Counted from the first letter of the stretch, positions 1 to 6,968 are shown. The stretch: DNA of 9,943 nucleotides from Clostridiales bacterium (GCA_003487955.1 DNNJ01000215.1:1-9943), one strand, 5' to 3'. The notes: generated from the letters alone by a model not told the origin. Made by a program: numbers and translations.

Positions 1-126
<126 letters not shown>

Positions 127-131
127 ATTAC

Positions 132-160
132 TTGCATTTACTTATTCTATGTTATATAAT
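132..160 (+). promoter_or_regulatory. sigma-A type promoter for rpsU-yqeY
   Basis: TTGCAT (132-137) and a perfect TATAAT (155-160) are separated by 17 bases. Transcription would begin near 167, leaving a leader of about 70 bases before rpsU. The upstream gene ends at 126, so the promoter lies wholly in the intergenic gap. Confidence 0.75.
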
Positions 161-186
161 AATAAATGCTATTTCAAACTCGCTGG

Positions 187-198
187 TGTCCTAGGACA
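187..198 (+). promoter_or_regulatory. 12-base palindrome in the rpsU leader
   Basis: TGTCCTAGGACA is a perfect inverted repeat in the 5' untranslated region, between the promoter and the ribosome binding site (GAGGGGAGGG, 215-224). It could be a repressor or autoregulator site in DNA. As RNA it would need a tight loop and is less convincing. No known motif is recognised. Confidence 0.3.
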
Positions 199-235
199 AC
201 TAGTAGTAGATGACGAGGGGAGGGTAGCAAGTAAA

Positions 236-421
236 ATGACAGAGGTAAAAGTAAGAGAAAACGAGTCGATAGATAATGCTCTTAGAAGATTTAAAAGACA
301 ATGTGCACTTACAGGTGTTATGTCAGAAGTAAGAAAAAGAGAGCATTATGAAAAGCCAAGTGTTAAGCGTAAAAAGAAGGCTGAAGCAGCTCGCAGAAAA
401 AAAAATAAAAAAGCAAGATAA
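236..421 (+). CDS. rpsU: 30S ribosomal protein S21
   Basis: This 61-residue, highly basic protein of the small ribosomal subunit sits near the 3' end of 16S rRNA and the mRNA exit path. The S21 signature is clear: an N-terminal V-R-E-N-E-S segment, then A-L-R-R-F-K-R-Q-C, then [12 protein letters not shown], then a Lys/Arg-rich tail. The open frame extends upstream to an ATG at 149, but that ATG lies inside the promoter, ahead of the expected transcript start. The ATG at 236 gives the normal S21 N-terminus and length and follows the purine-rich GAGGGGAGGG at 215-224. The stop codon touches the yqeY ribosome binding site, so the two genes are co-transcribed, as in many Firmicutes. Confidence 0.97.
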   Translation: MTEVKVRENESIDNALRRFKRQCALTGVMSEVRKREHYEKPSVKRKKKAEAARRKKNKKAR

Positions 422-432
422 GAGGTGAAAGT

Positions 433-876
433 ATGCCTTTAAAAGAGAAACTCATGGAAGACTTAAAACAATCCATGAAGTCTAAGAACAAAGTCAAAAA
501 AGATACTGTTACAATGGTCAGAGCAGCTATTAAACAAAGAGAAGTTGACGAAAGAATAGAACTATCCGATCCTGAAATAGTAGATATAATAGCAAAACAA
601 ATTAAACAGAAAAAAGACTCAATAACTGACTTTGAAAAAGGCAATCGACAAGATCTTATAGATCTAACCAATGAAGAAATCAAAATACTATTAGAATATT
701 TACCGCCTCAACTGTCAGATGAAGCCATCGATTTTATTGTGAAAGAAGCAATTGAATCAACAAACGCCCAGTCCAAAAAAGACATGGGCAAGCTAATGGC
801 CTTCATAATGCCTAAAGTAAAAGGCAAAGCTGATGGAAAGCATGTCAATGAAATTGTGGCTAAATATATAAAGTAG
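433..876 (+). CDS. yqeY: GatB/YqeY domain-containing protein
   Basis: This 147-residue protein matches the YqeY family in length. It has a lysine-rich N-terminal half with T-V-T-M-V-R-A-A-I-K and K-Q-I-K-Q-K-K-D-S segments, then a Y-L-P-P-Q-L turn (near residues 89-94) and a C-terminal D-M-G-K-L-M stretch before the G-K-A-D-G-K-H-V-N motif (131-139). YqeY resembles the tail domain of GatB, the tRNA-dependent amidotransferase subunit that recognises tRNA, so a tRNA-related role is often proposed, but the function is not settled. The ribosome binding site AGAGGTGA (421-428) precedes the ATG. The gene lies 11 bases after rpsU and is followed at once by a terminator, making a two-gene rpsU-yqeY unit. 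Confidence 0.93.
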   Translation: MPLKEKLMEDLKQSMKSKNKVKKDTVTMVRAAIKQREVDERIELSDPEIVDIIAKQIKQKKDSITDFEKGNRQDLIDLTNEEIKILLEYLPPQLSDEAIDFIVKEAIESTNAQSKKDMGKLMAFIMPKVKGKADGKHVNEIVAKYIK

Positions 877-878
877 GC

Positions 879-904
879 AAAGAACCCTAAACGGGTTCTT
901 TTTT
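879..904 (+). terminator. Rho-independent terminator of rpsU-yqeY
   Basis: AGAACCC (881-887) and GGGTTCT (893-899) form a 7-bp stem with loop TAAAC, extendable by two A-T pairs, followed by a run of six T (899-904). It starts 3 bases after the yqeY stop. Confidence 0.92.
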
Positions 905-920
905 ATGGTAATTTCAGAGC

Positions 921-940
921 CTCTTAATTACTCTTAATTA
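921..940. repeat. Tandem duplication of a 10-base unit
   Basis: CTCTTAATTA occurs twice in direct tandem in the gap between the yqeY terminator and the ferredoxin promoter. It may be replication slippage or a binding site. The rest of the gap (905-1035) holds only a promoter and a ribosome binding site. Confidence 0.6.
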
Positions 941-965
941 CTGAGTATTCTCCAAGAAGTTTTTA

Positions 966-994
966 TGGAAATACTAATTTAGGTATGTTATAAT
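966..994 (+). promoter_or_regulatory. Probable promoter of the ferredoxin-hydrogenase unit
   Basis: A perfect TATAAT at 989-994 is preceded by TG one base upstream (986-987), an extended -10. The -35 candidate TGGAAA (966-971) is a 4 of 6 match to TTGACA at 17-base spacing. Transcription would begin near 1001. The ribosome binding site is GGAGGAG (1025-1031). Confidence 0.7.
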
Positions 995-1035
995 ATAAAC
1001 AAATGAAAAAACCTTAGTATATTTGGAGGAGAATT

Positions 1036-1305
1036 ATGAAAGTTAAAGTCTGTGTAGGTTCAAATTGTACATTATTAGGTTCTATGAATATTTTAGATCA
1101 AATTGAGGATTTAGAGGATATAATCCGTGAGGATGCCTATATCTACAGCGACGAAGAGTTAGATGTGGAAGCAATAAAATGTTTAGGGTATTGTAAAGAA
1201 ATAAAGAAAAATGTTGCACCTGTGGTAGTTGTTGATGAGGAGCCTATATTTAACGCTACAAGTCAGACTGTAATGGAGAAAATAGTTAACAAGCTTAGAA
1301 AATGA
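1036..1305 (+). CDS. Thioredoxin-fold [2Fe-2S] ferredoxin, NuoE-like
   Basis: This 89-residue protein has four cysteines in the NuoE/[2Fe-2S] thioredoxin-like pattern: C6-x4-C11 in V-C-V-G-S-N-C and C49-x3-C53 in C-L-G-Y-C, with 37 residues between the pairs. In NuoE, HndA and HymA-type subunits these four cysteines bind one [2Fe-2S] cluster in a thioredoxin fold. Here the helical N-terminal extension of full NuoE is missing, so it is a free-standing ferredoxin domain. It ends 28 bases before the hydrogenase gene, has its own strong Shine-Dalgarno (GGAGGAG, 1025-1031), and shares a promoter and terminator with it. It is therefore probably an electron carrier to or from that enzyme. The partnership is inferred from position only. 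Confidence 0.88.
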   Translation: MKVKVCVGSNCTLLGSMNILDQIEDLEDIIREDAYIYSDEELDVEAIKCLGYCKEIKKNVAPVVVVDEEPIFNATSQTVMEKIVNKLRK

Positions 1306-1333
1306 CATAATAAACATTGGAGGAATATTTTGT

Positions 1334-2839
1334 ATGAAGGAAAGTTACGTTGCTCTGATAAATATCAGAAGGCAGGTATTTGCAAAGATAGCTAAAATGG
1401 CTTATGACGGCACTGATTTAAGCGAGTTGGAGAAATCATCATTTGAGATTATACCTGGTGAAGTAGCAACATACAGAGACAGCGTATTTAGAGAAAGAGC
1501 AATAGTAGATGAAAGACTAAGGCTTACCATGGGATTAAATGCAAGGAAGCCAACGGAATTTCATAGAGTTACTGATGGCATTGCCGAAGTTAATGTAGAT
1601 AAAACCCATTTTATTGAGCCGTTGATAAATGTTATAACATATGCATGCGAAGCATGTCCCACAAAAACTTTTTATGTTACGGATAATTGCAGGAAATGTT
1701 TAGCTCACCCATGTACCAATGTATGTCCTGTAAATGCAGTTTCAATAGGAAAAAACAGGGCGATAATTGATAAGGATAAGTGTATTAAATGCGGCAGATG
1801 TAAAGAATCATGTCCTTACAGTGCAATTGTTCAGTACGACAGACCTTGTGCCGCTGCCTGCGGTGTTAATGCAATAGACAGTGATTATTTGGGTAGGGCT
1901 CAGATAAACAGGGACAGATGTGTATCTTGCGGAAACTGTATTATTCAGTGCCCTTACGGAGCAATATCAGATAAGTCTCAAATATACCAGCTAATAAAAG
2001 CATTAAAAACAAATAATCATATATATGCTATTATAGCCCCTTCATTCTTAGGACAATTCGGTCCGTTAGCAACACCCGTTCAAATATTTGAAGGTATAAA
2101 GCAACTTGGATTCAAAGATGTGGTAGAGGTAAGCTTAGGGGCTGACATTACAACACTTCGTGAAGCCAAAGAATTCCTCGAAAGAGTACCGGGAGAAATT
2201 CCTTATATGGGAACAAGCTGTTGTAATTCATGGACTATAATGGTAGAAAAATTGTTTCCGGATCAGTATGAATATATATCTGATTCTGCATCTCCCATGG
2301 TTGAGACTGCAAAGTATATTAAGAAAAAAGACCCTGAAGCAAAAATAGCATTTATAGGTCCTTGTATTTCAAAAAAGTTGGAAGCACTGAGAGAAGATGT
2401 AAAGGATTATGTGCATTTTGTTATAACCTTTGAAGAACTTATGGGGATGTTTGTTGCAAAAGGTATAGAATTATCTGAAATAGAAGTATTAAAAGAAATA
2501 CAGGATGCTTCTATATTGGGCAGAGGCTATGCCATAGCCGGCGGGGTAGCCGAAGCGGTTAAAAAAACTGCCCATGCTATAGACCCTTCAAAGGGAATAA
2601 ATGTTGAAGGTGCATCTACACTGCATGATTGCGTAAAGCTGATGAGGTTAGCAAAGGCAGGAAAGAAGAATGGATATCTGTTAGAAGGTATGGCATGCCT
2701 CGGAGGATGCATTGCAGGACCCGGAACAATAGCTTCATTAAACAGAGTACGAAAAGCTGTAACTGAATTTAAAAATCAAGCAGCAAGCAAGACACCATTT
2801 GACAACAAGATTATAGATGAAAAATTAAGAAATAAATAA
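1334..2839 (+). CDS. [FeFe] hydrogenase, group B (monomeric, with ferredoxin-type domains)
   Basis: This 501-residue protein would catalyse reversible H2 formation from protons and electrons. An N-terminal helical region without cysteines (1-104) leads to a cysteine-rich part: C105/C108, then C119-x2-C122-x4-C127-x3-C131, then C150-x2-C153-x2-C156-x3-C160-P, a pair C172/C176, and C196-x2-C199-x2-C202-x3-C206-P. These are enough ligands for several [4Fe-4S] clusters. The H-cluster domain follows with its three motifs: L1 T-S-C-C-N-S-W (294-300), L2 G-P-C-I-S-K-K (342-348) and L3 E-G-M-A-C-L-G-G-C (451-459). The four expected H-cluster cysteines (297, 344, 455, 459) and the proton-relay cysteine (296) are present. 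Asn for Pro in L1 and Gly-Pro-Cys for Met-Pro-Cys in L2 point to group B rather than the classical CpI type. There is no signal peptide, so it is cytoplasmic. The maturases HydE, HydF and HydG are not in the window. The ribosome binding site is GGAGGA (1319-1324). Confidence 0.93.
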   Translation: MKESYVALINIRRQVFAKIAKMAYDGTDLSELEKSSFEIIPGEVATYRDSVFRERAIVDERLRLTMGLNARKPTEFHRVTDGIAEVNVDKTHFIEPLINVITYACEACPTKTFYVTDNCRKCLAHPCTNVCPVNAVSIGKNRAIIDKDKCIKCGRCKESCPYSAIVQYDRPCAAACGVNAIDSDYLGRAQINRDRCVSCGNCIIQCPYGAISDKSQIYQLIKALKTNNHIYAIIAPSFLGQFGPLATPVQIFEGIKQLGFKDVVEVSLGADITTLREAKEFLERVPGEIPYMGTSCCNSWTIMVEKLFPDQYEYISDSASPMVETAKYIKKKDPEAKIAFIGPCISKKLEALREDVKDYVHFVITFEELMGMFVAKGIELSEIEVLKEIQDASILGRGYAIAGGVAEAVKKTAHAIDPSKGINVEGASTLHDCVKLMRLAKAGKKNGYLLEGMACLGGCIAGPGTIASLNRVRKAVTEFKNQAASKTPFDNKIIDEKLRNK

Positions 2840-2864
2840 AAGAATATGACAGTACCCCCCCCGT

Positions 2865-2889
2865 CCCCTTATCACAAGGGGTTATTTTT
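2865..2889 (+). terminator. Rho-independent terminator after the hydrogenase gene
   Basis: CCCCTT (2865-2870) pairs with AAGGGG (2876-2881) around the loop ATCAC, followed by TTATTTTTT. A run of eight C (2855-2862) lies just upstream and could allow alternative pairing with the GGGG arm. Confidence 0.85.
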
Positions 2890-2895
2890 TAATTT

Positions 2896-2930
2896 TTCAT
2901 AGTAAAGTACATACCTGCATAATTTATAAT
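2896..2930 (+). promoter_or_regulatory. Candidate promoter(s) of the yqfC operon, possibly sigma-E type
   Basis: Two readings overlap. TTCATAGT (2896-2903), 14 bases, then CATAATTT (2918-2925) resembles the mother-cell sigma-E consensus as I recall it (about GTCATATT, 13-15 bases, CATACAAT): roughly 6 of 8 and 5 of 8 matches. A perfect sigma-A -10 TATAAT lies at 2925-2930 but has no good -35 at 17 bases. YqfC and YqfD belong to the sigma-E regulon in B. subtilis, which favours the first reading, while the downstream housekeeping genes favour the second. Both may be used. The ribosome binding site for yqfC is GGGGAGGG (2947-2954). Confidence 0.4.
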
Positions 2931-2958
2931 AAGACAAATAATTGACGGGGAGGGAAAT

Positions 2959-3240
2959 ATGAGCAAGTTTAACAATTTTAGGAGTAAATTGGCCGATGAG
3001 TTAGAAATACCGAACAATGCATTATCAGATAATTTTGAACTGAGAATGCATGGCAACAAAAAGGTCATAATTGAAAATCATTTGGGATTAACAGTTTATG
3101 ATGAAAACATGGTAAGTATAAAAACCAACGACCAAGATATAAAAATAAAAGGCTCCAAATTTAAAATAGAAGAAATCAATAATTTCAAAGTAATAGTAAA
3201 GGGGAATATCAAAGAAATAATATTTAGTATGAAGGAGTAG
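2959..3240 (+). CDS. yqfC: Sporulation protein YqfC (YabP/YqfC family)
   Basis: This 93-residue protein is without cysteines and without an obvious membrane segment. It is dominated by alternating beta-strand patterns such as K-K-V-I-I-E-N-H, L-T-V-Y-D and K-V-I-V-K-G, which is the look of the YabP/YqfC family. A central I-E-N-H-L-G-L segment (38-44) is typical. Family members are made in the mother cell during sporulation in Bacillus; their molecular role is unclear. The identification also rests on position, directly before yqfD and phoH, the conserved Firmicutes order. The stop codon is 2 bases before the yqfD start, and the yqfD ribosome binding site AAGGAG (3232-3237) lies in its last codons, so translation is probably coupled. 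Confidence 0.9.
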   Translation: MSKFNNFRSKLADELEIPNNALSDNFELRMHGNKKVIIENHLGLTVYDENMVSIKTNDQDIKIKGSKFKIEEINNFKVIVKGNIKEIIFSMKE

Positions 3241-3242
3241 TC

Positions 3243-4448
3243 ATGTTAATATTCAAGCTGATGTATTTAATAAGAGGCTATGTGGTTATCCGTACGGATG
3301 ACAAAAACGCAGAAAAGGTCTTGAATATACTCCGAAGAAGAAACATTGCAGTATGGGATGTAGAAAAAAAAGGTAAAGGAATAAAGTTTAAAATATCTTA
3401 TGAAGATTATATAAAAAACTCTAATCTTATTAATGAAATAGTGAATCCCGTAATCAAAAGGGGAGCCATGCTTAAGCTTAATAAAGTCAAATTCAGAAAA
3501 GGCTTTTCCATAGGTCTTTTGATATTGATAATATCTCTGTATTTATTAACCTCCATGATATGGGATGTAGAAGTTGTAGGAACCAATCAAACAAATACCA
3601 ATGAAATACTTGGCTTACTAGAAGAAAATAAAATAAAAATCCCGGTCTCCATTTCACGTATAGAAACAAAACAATTAGAAACGCTGATTTACAATAACTT
3701 TGAATATAAATTTGTGGATGTCTTTGTGGAAGGCTCAAAATTAATTATTTTCGTAAGAGAGAGGGAGCCTGAACCGGCTGAGATAAAAAGCAATGAGCCA
3801 AGCAGCATCATATCTGTGAAAAATGCCATTATAAACAAGGTGATTGCTAAAAGCGGCCAGCCTGTGGTTAAGGAGGGGGACGTTGTTTATGAAGGTCAGA
3901 CATTGATTATGGGAATAGTTAAGAATAAGAACTCCGATGAATTTATGATGGTACCATCCGACGGCATTATTTATGGAAAGACATATTATAATTTTGAAAT
4001 GAAGGAAGAAAAAATAAGAAGCGTAAATATGTCTACAAATAAAAGTAAGACTGTTTATTACTTGAAACTTAATGAAAATAGTATTAAAATAATAGGTGAC
4101 AAAGACCCCTATGAAAGATATGATTATAGAGAGAGTGTAATAAAAGTGCCTTTTGTCTCAAATATAACTGATATTAGCTTTCTAAAAGGTGTATACTATG
4201 AAGAAGAGATAAAGAAAATTGAAATAGATAAACAAACGGCACAAAACAAAATGAAAGTTGCTATGTATGATGAACTTTTGGAAAGGTGCGATGATGACAG
4301 CAGGATTCTAAAATCAAACATAAACTTTTCAGAGGATGGTGAATTTTATTATTTAATAGCGCAAATAGAAGTAATTGAAGATATAGGAGAAAAGATAAGA
4401 ATTTTTCCTATAGAGGAAGAACAGACAGATGAAACCAAGGAGGATTAA
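3243..4448 (+). CDS. yqfD: Sporulation protein YqfD
   Basis: This 401-residue membrane protein is close to the usual length of about 400 for YqfD. The N-terminal cytoplasmic part (1-85) starts with the family-typical R-G-Y-V-V-I segment and contains L-R-R-R-N-I-A-V-W-D-V. A single membrane helix follows (about 87-107, G-F-S-I-G-L-L-I-L-I-I-S-L-Y-L-L-T). The rest (108-401) would lie outside the mother-cell cytoplasm. It begins W-D-V-E-V-V-G-T-N-Q-T, like the start of POTRA/FtsQ-type modules, and has G-Q-P-V-V-K-E-G-D-V-V near residues 204-214. YqfD belongs to the sigma-E regulon in B. subtilis, and its biochemical role is unknown. The stop overlaps the phoH start by one base (TAATG). Confidence 0.92.
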   Translation: MLIFKLMYLIRGYVVIRTDDKNAEKVLNILRRRNIAVWDVEKKGKGIKFKISYEDYIKNSNLINEIVNPVIKRGAMLKLNKVKFRKGFSIGLLILIISLYLLTSMIWDVEVVGTNQTNTNEILGLLEENKIKIPVSISRIETKQLETLIYNNFEYKFVDVFVEGSKLIIFVREREPEPAEIKSNEPSSIISVKNAIINKVIAKSGQPVVKEGDVVYEGQTLIMGIVKNKNSDEFMMVPSDGIIYGKTYYNFEMKEEKIRSVNMSTNKSKTVYYLKLNENSIKIIGDKDPYERYDYRESVIKVPFVSNITDISFLKGVYYEEEIKKIEIDKQTAQNKMKVAMYDELLERCDDDSRILKSNINFSEDGEFYYLIAQIEVIEDIGEKIRIFPIEEEQTDETKED

Positions 4449-5407
4449 TGGATTTATTCGAGCAAAATGTCTTAATAGCAAATGAAGATGAATTGATTAA
4501 ATTATTGGGAATTCATGATAAAAATATTAAAATTATAAAAAGTTATTATGATGTTAATATTTTAGTGAGAAACGGAGCTTTAAAGGTAACCGGGGAAAAG
4601 GAAAGCTCTGAAGCTGTAGTAAAGATACTTAGGGACATTTTAAATACAATAAGAGCAGAAGGCGAAATAAGCGACCAAAAGGTTGTTTATTTGATTGAAG
4701 CAAATAAATCAAACTCAGAAATTGATTACAACCAAATTTTAAAAGAAGTAATTGTTACCTCTGCATCAGGAAGAATTATTAAACCTAAGACGGTGGGACA
4801 AAAAAGATATGTAGACATCATAAACTCCAAAGATGTGACATTCGGAATCGGTCCTGCGGGAACAGGCAAGACATATTTGGCTGTTGCTTGTGCAGTTAAT
4901 GCATTCAGAAAAAAAGAAGTTGAACGTATAATACTAACACGGCCTGCAGTTGAAGCGGGGGAAAAATTAGGATTTTTACCGGGAGACCTGCAGGATAAAG
5001 TTGACCCTTATTTAAGGCCTCTTTATGACGCACTTTTTGACATAATGGGAATTGAAAACTTTATGAAAAATGTTGAAAAACAGCTGATTGAGGTAGCACC
5101 GCTTGCATATATGAGAGGTCGTACTTTGGATTCATCTTTCATTATATTGGATGAAGCCCAAAACACCACAAATGAGCAAATGAAAATGTTTTTAACACGT
5201 CTTGGTTATGGCTCAAAAGCCGTAATAACCGGAGATATAACTCAAATAGACCTTCCTGAGGGCAAGAAATCAGGGCTTAAGTCTGTAATTCATATTTTAA
5301 GGGAGGTGGAGGACATAGGTTTTATGTTTTTCCACACTACCGATGTAGTAAGACACAAATTGGTTCAAGATATTGTAAAAGCATATGAAAAACATGAGGT
5401 AAAATAA
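4448..5407 (+). CDS. phoH: PhoH family P-loop ATPase (PhoH-like protein)
   Basis: This 319-residue cytoplasmic ATPase is full length for the PhoH-like family. Residues 1-70 form a small KH-like/N-terminal domain (V-N-I-L-V-R-N-G-A-L-K-V-T-G-E). The ATPase core follows, with Walker A G-P-A-G-T-G-K-T (135-142), T-R-P-A-V-E-A-G-E (164-172), L-G-F-L-P-G-D (174-180), Walker B F-I-I-L-D-E-A-Q-N (231-239) and sensor T-G-D (261-263). PhoH proteins are related to superfamily 1 helicases, and their tight linkage with ybeY suggests a role in RNA processing. A perfect AAGGAGGA (4437-4444) inside the end of yqfD precedes the ATG, which overlaps the yqfD stop. The gene stop overlaps the ybeY start by one base. 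Confidence 0.95.
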   Translation: MDLFEQNVLIANEDELIKLLGIHDKNIKIIKSYYDVNILVRNGALKVTGEKESSEAVVKILRDILNTIRAEGEISDQKVVYLIEANKSNSEIDYNQILKEVIVTSASGRIIKPKTVGQKRYVDIINSKDVTFGIGPAGTGKTYLAVACAVNAFRKKEVERIILTRPAVEAGEKLGFLPGDLQDKVDPYLRPLYDALFDIMGIENFMKNVEKQLIEVAPLAYMRGRTLDSSFIILDEAQNTTNEQMKMFLTRLGYGSKAVITGDITQIDLPEGKKSGLKSVIHILREVEDIGFMFFHTTDVVRHKLVQDIVKAYEKHEVK

Positions 5408-5853
5408 TGATAAGCGTTTTGTTTGATGACAGGCAGGATGTTATGAAAATCACCAAAGATAATGAAGCTGCAATAAAAAGGGCTGTAGATGCAGTTTTAA
5501 GCGAAGAAGAACTGCATGGAGATTTTGAGATAAGTGTTTCATTTGTCACAAATGAAGAAATTAAAGAATTAAACAGGGAATATAGAAATGTAGATAATGA
5601 AACAGATGTTTTATCTTTTCCCATGAATGAAGAATTTGACGGTGTTACTATTCTTGGGGATATTGTTATTTCAACCCAAAAAATAATTGAACAAGCTAGT
5701 GATTTTGCTCACAGTTTGGAAAGAGAAATGAGCTATTTGACAGTACACAGCATGCTGCATCTTTTAGGATATGATCATATGTGCAGTGATGAAAAAAGTC
5801 ATATGAGAGAAAAAGAAAAAGAAATTATGAAAAAACTAAAAATATTTAAGTAA
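5407..5853 (+). CDS. ybeY: rRNA maturation endoribonuclease YbeY
   Basis: This 148-residue metalloprotein acts in 16S rRNA 3'-end maturation and 70S ribosome quality control. The zinc site is complete: H114-x3-H118-x5-H124 in H-S-M-L-H-L-L-G-Y-D-H. The upstream D-V-L-S-F-P (67-72), followed by G-D-I-V-I-S (84-89), is also typical of the family. Canonical members have H-G-x-L-H; here Gly is Ser, a minor change. The start ATG shares a base with the phoH stop and is preceded by GAGGT (5396-5400). In B. subtilis pgpH lies between phoH and ybeY and dgkA follows ybeY; neither is present here. Confidence 0.96.
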   Translation: MISVLFDDRQDVMKITKDNEAAIKRAVDAVLSEEELHGDFEISVSFVTNEEIKELNREYRNVDNETDVLSFPMNEEFDGVTILGDIVISTQKIIEQASDFAHSLEREMSYLTVHSMLHLLGYDHMCSDEKSHMREKEKEIMKKLKIFK

Positions 5854-5872
5854 TTCATCCAAGGGGGAAGGC

Positions 5873-6940
5873 GTGAAAAACAGAATAGTTTTTTTAATTG
5901 TATTGTTGATTTTACTAAGCAGTTGCGTAAAAGAAACTGTGACACCAAAACAAGAAGAGGCTGAAATAAGTGAGGTTGAAGAAGTACCGGAAATTGAACC
6001 GGAAGAGTCTGAAGAAAAAGAGGAAGAAATTGACCCAAACAAGGTAGTTTCACCATTGGACGGATTAAGGTATTATCCTGAAGAATTAGCCAAAAGACCT
6101 GTGGCAGTATCAATTGACAATCATCCTAAGGCAAGATGGCAGGCAGGTATCAGTGAAGCTGAAATTGTTTATGAAGTTGAAGTAGAGCACCCTTTTACCA
6201 GATACTTATGTATATTTTTTGCAAAGGAGCCGGAAAGAATAGGACCTGTAAGAAGTGCAAGACCTTATCTGATATATTATGCACTTGAATATGACGGAAT
6301 ATTTGTACATGTGGGAGGCAGCGAAGATGCTTTTGCAGAAATAAGAAGGCTCAGTGTTGCTGATGTAGACGGACTGTATTCCGGAGCCGTGTGGAGATAC
6401 TACGACACCGGAAAATATGCACCGCACAATGCATACACTACTTTGGAGTCCATTAGAAATGAAGCAGAGTATTACGGATACAGAACGGAAGCAAACTTTG
6501 AAGGATATATTTTCAATGAAAAGGACACAATGCTGTCTGAAAACAGCGAAATAAATTCTGCAAAAGAAGTAAATATAGTATATAACGATTATAATACAAC
6601 AGATTACATATATGAAGAAGACAGCGGTTTATATTTACGATTTAAGGATGATGAAGAACATATTGATGAATTGGATAAAAAGCAATTAACTGTAAAAAAT
6701 ATTATTGCAATAGAAACCCCCAAAACAGTATTGGACAATGAGGGAAGATTGTACTTGGGCACTATAGGCCAAGGAAACGGTATTTATATTACAAACGGTG
6801 AAAGTATTCCCATAACATGGGAAAAAGCTTCGGAAAAAGAAAGTCTTAAATTTTATACAGGGGATGAAGAGCTTGTATTGAATCCGGGCAATACATGGAT
6901 ACAGGTTGTTAACAGCCTTGACAGGATTACATTAGAATAA
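5873..6940 (+). CDS. DUF3048 domain lipoprotein (YerB-like)
   Basis: This 355-residue exported protein begins with a GTG codon after AAGGGGGAAGG (5861-5871). Residues 1-17 are a short lipoprotein signal peptide (K-N-R, then hydrophobic) with lipobox L-S-S-C, so Cys18 would be lipidated and the protein anchored to the outer face of the membrane. A strongly acidic linker (about 29-55, mostly Glu) follows. The DUF3048 N-terminal domain starts near V-S-P-L-D-G (59-64) and contains R-P-V-A-V-S-I-D-N-H, R-I-G-P-V-R-S-A-R-P and F-V-H-V-G-G-S. The C-terminal DUF3048 domain (about 230-355) includes K-T-V-L-D-N-E-G-R and W-E-K-A-S. B. subtilis YerB is a relative of unknown function. The gene sits where dgkA would be expected, 19 bases after ybeY and 28 before cdd. 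Confidence 0.9.
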   Translation: MKNRIVFLIVLLILLSSCVKETVTPKQEEAEISEVEEVPEIEPEESEEKEEEIDPNKVVSPLDGLRYYPEELAKRPVAVSIDNHPKARWQAGISEAEIVYEVEVEHPFTRYLCIFFAKEPERIGPVRSARPYLIYYALEYDGIFVHVGGSEDAFAEIRRLSVADVDGLYSGAVWRYYDTGKYAPHNAYTTLESIRNEAEYYGYRTEANFEGYIFNEKDTMLSENSEINSAKEVNIVYNDYNTTDYIYEEDSGLYLRFKDDEEHIDELDKKQLTVKNIIAIETPKTVLDNEGRLYLGTIGQGNGIYITNGESIPITWEKASEKESLKFYTGDEELVLNPGNTWIQVVNSLDRITLE

Positions 6941-6968
6941 TTAAAACAAGTATAAGAAAGGGGACAAA

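Noticed and set aside
149..235. N-terminal extension of ribosomal protein S21 from the ATG at 149
   Set aside because: The ATG lies between the -35 and -10 of a good promoter, ahead of the transcript start, and the extra 29 residues do not resemble S21. The start at 236 gives the normal family N-terminus.
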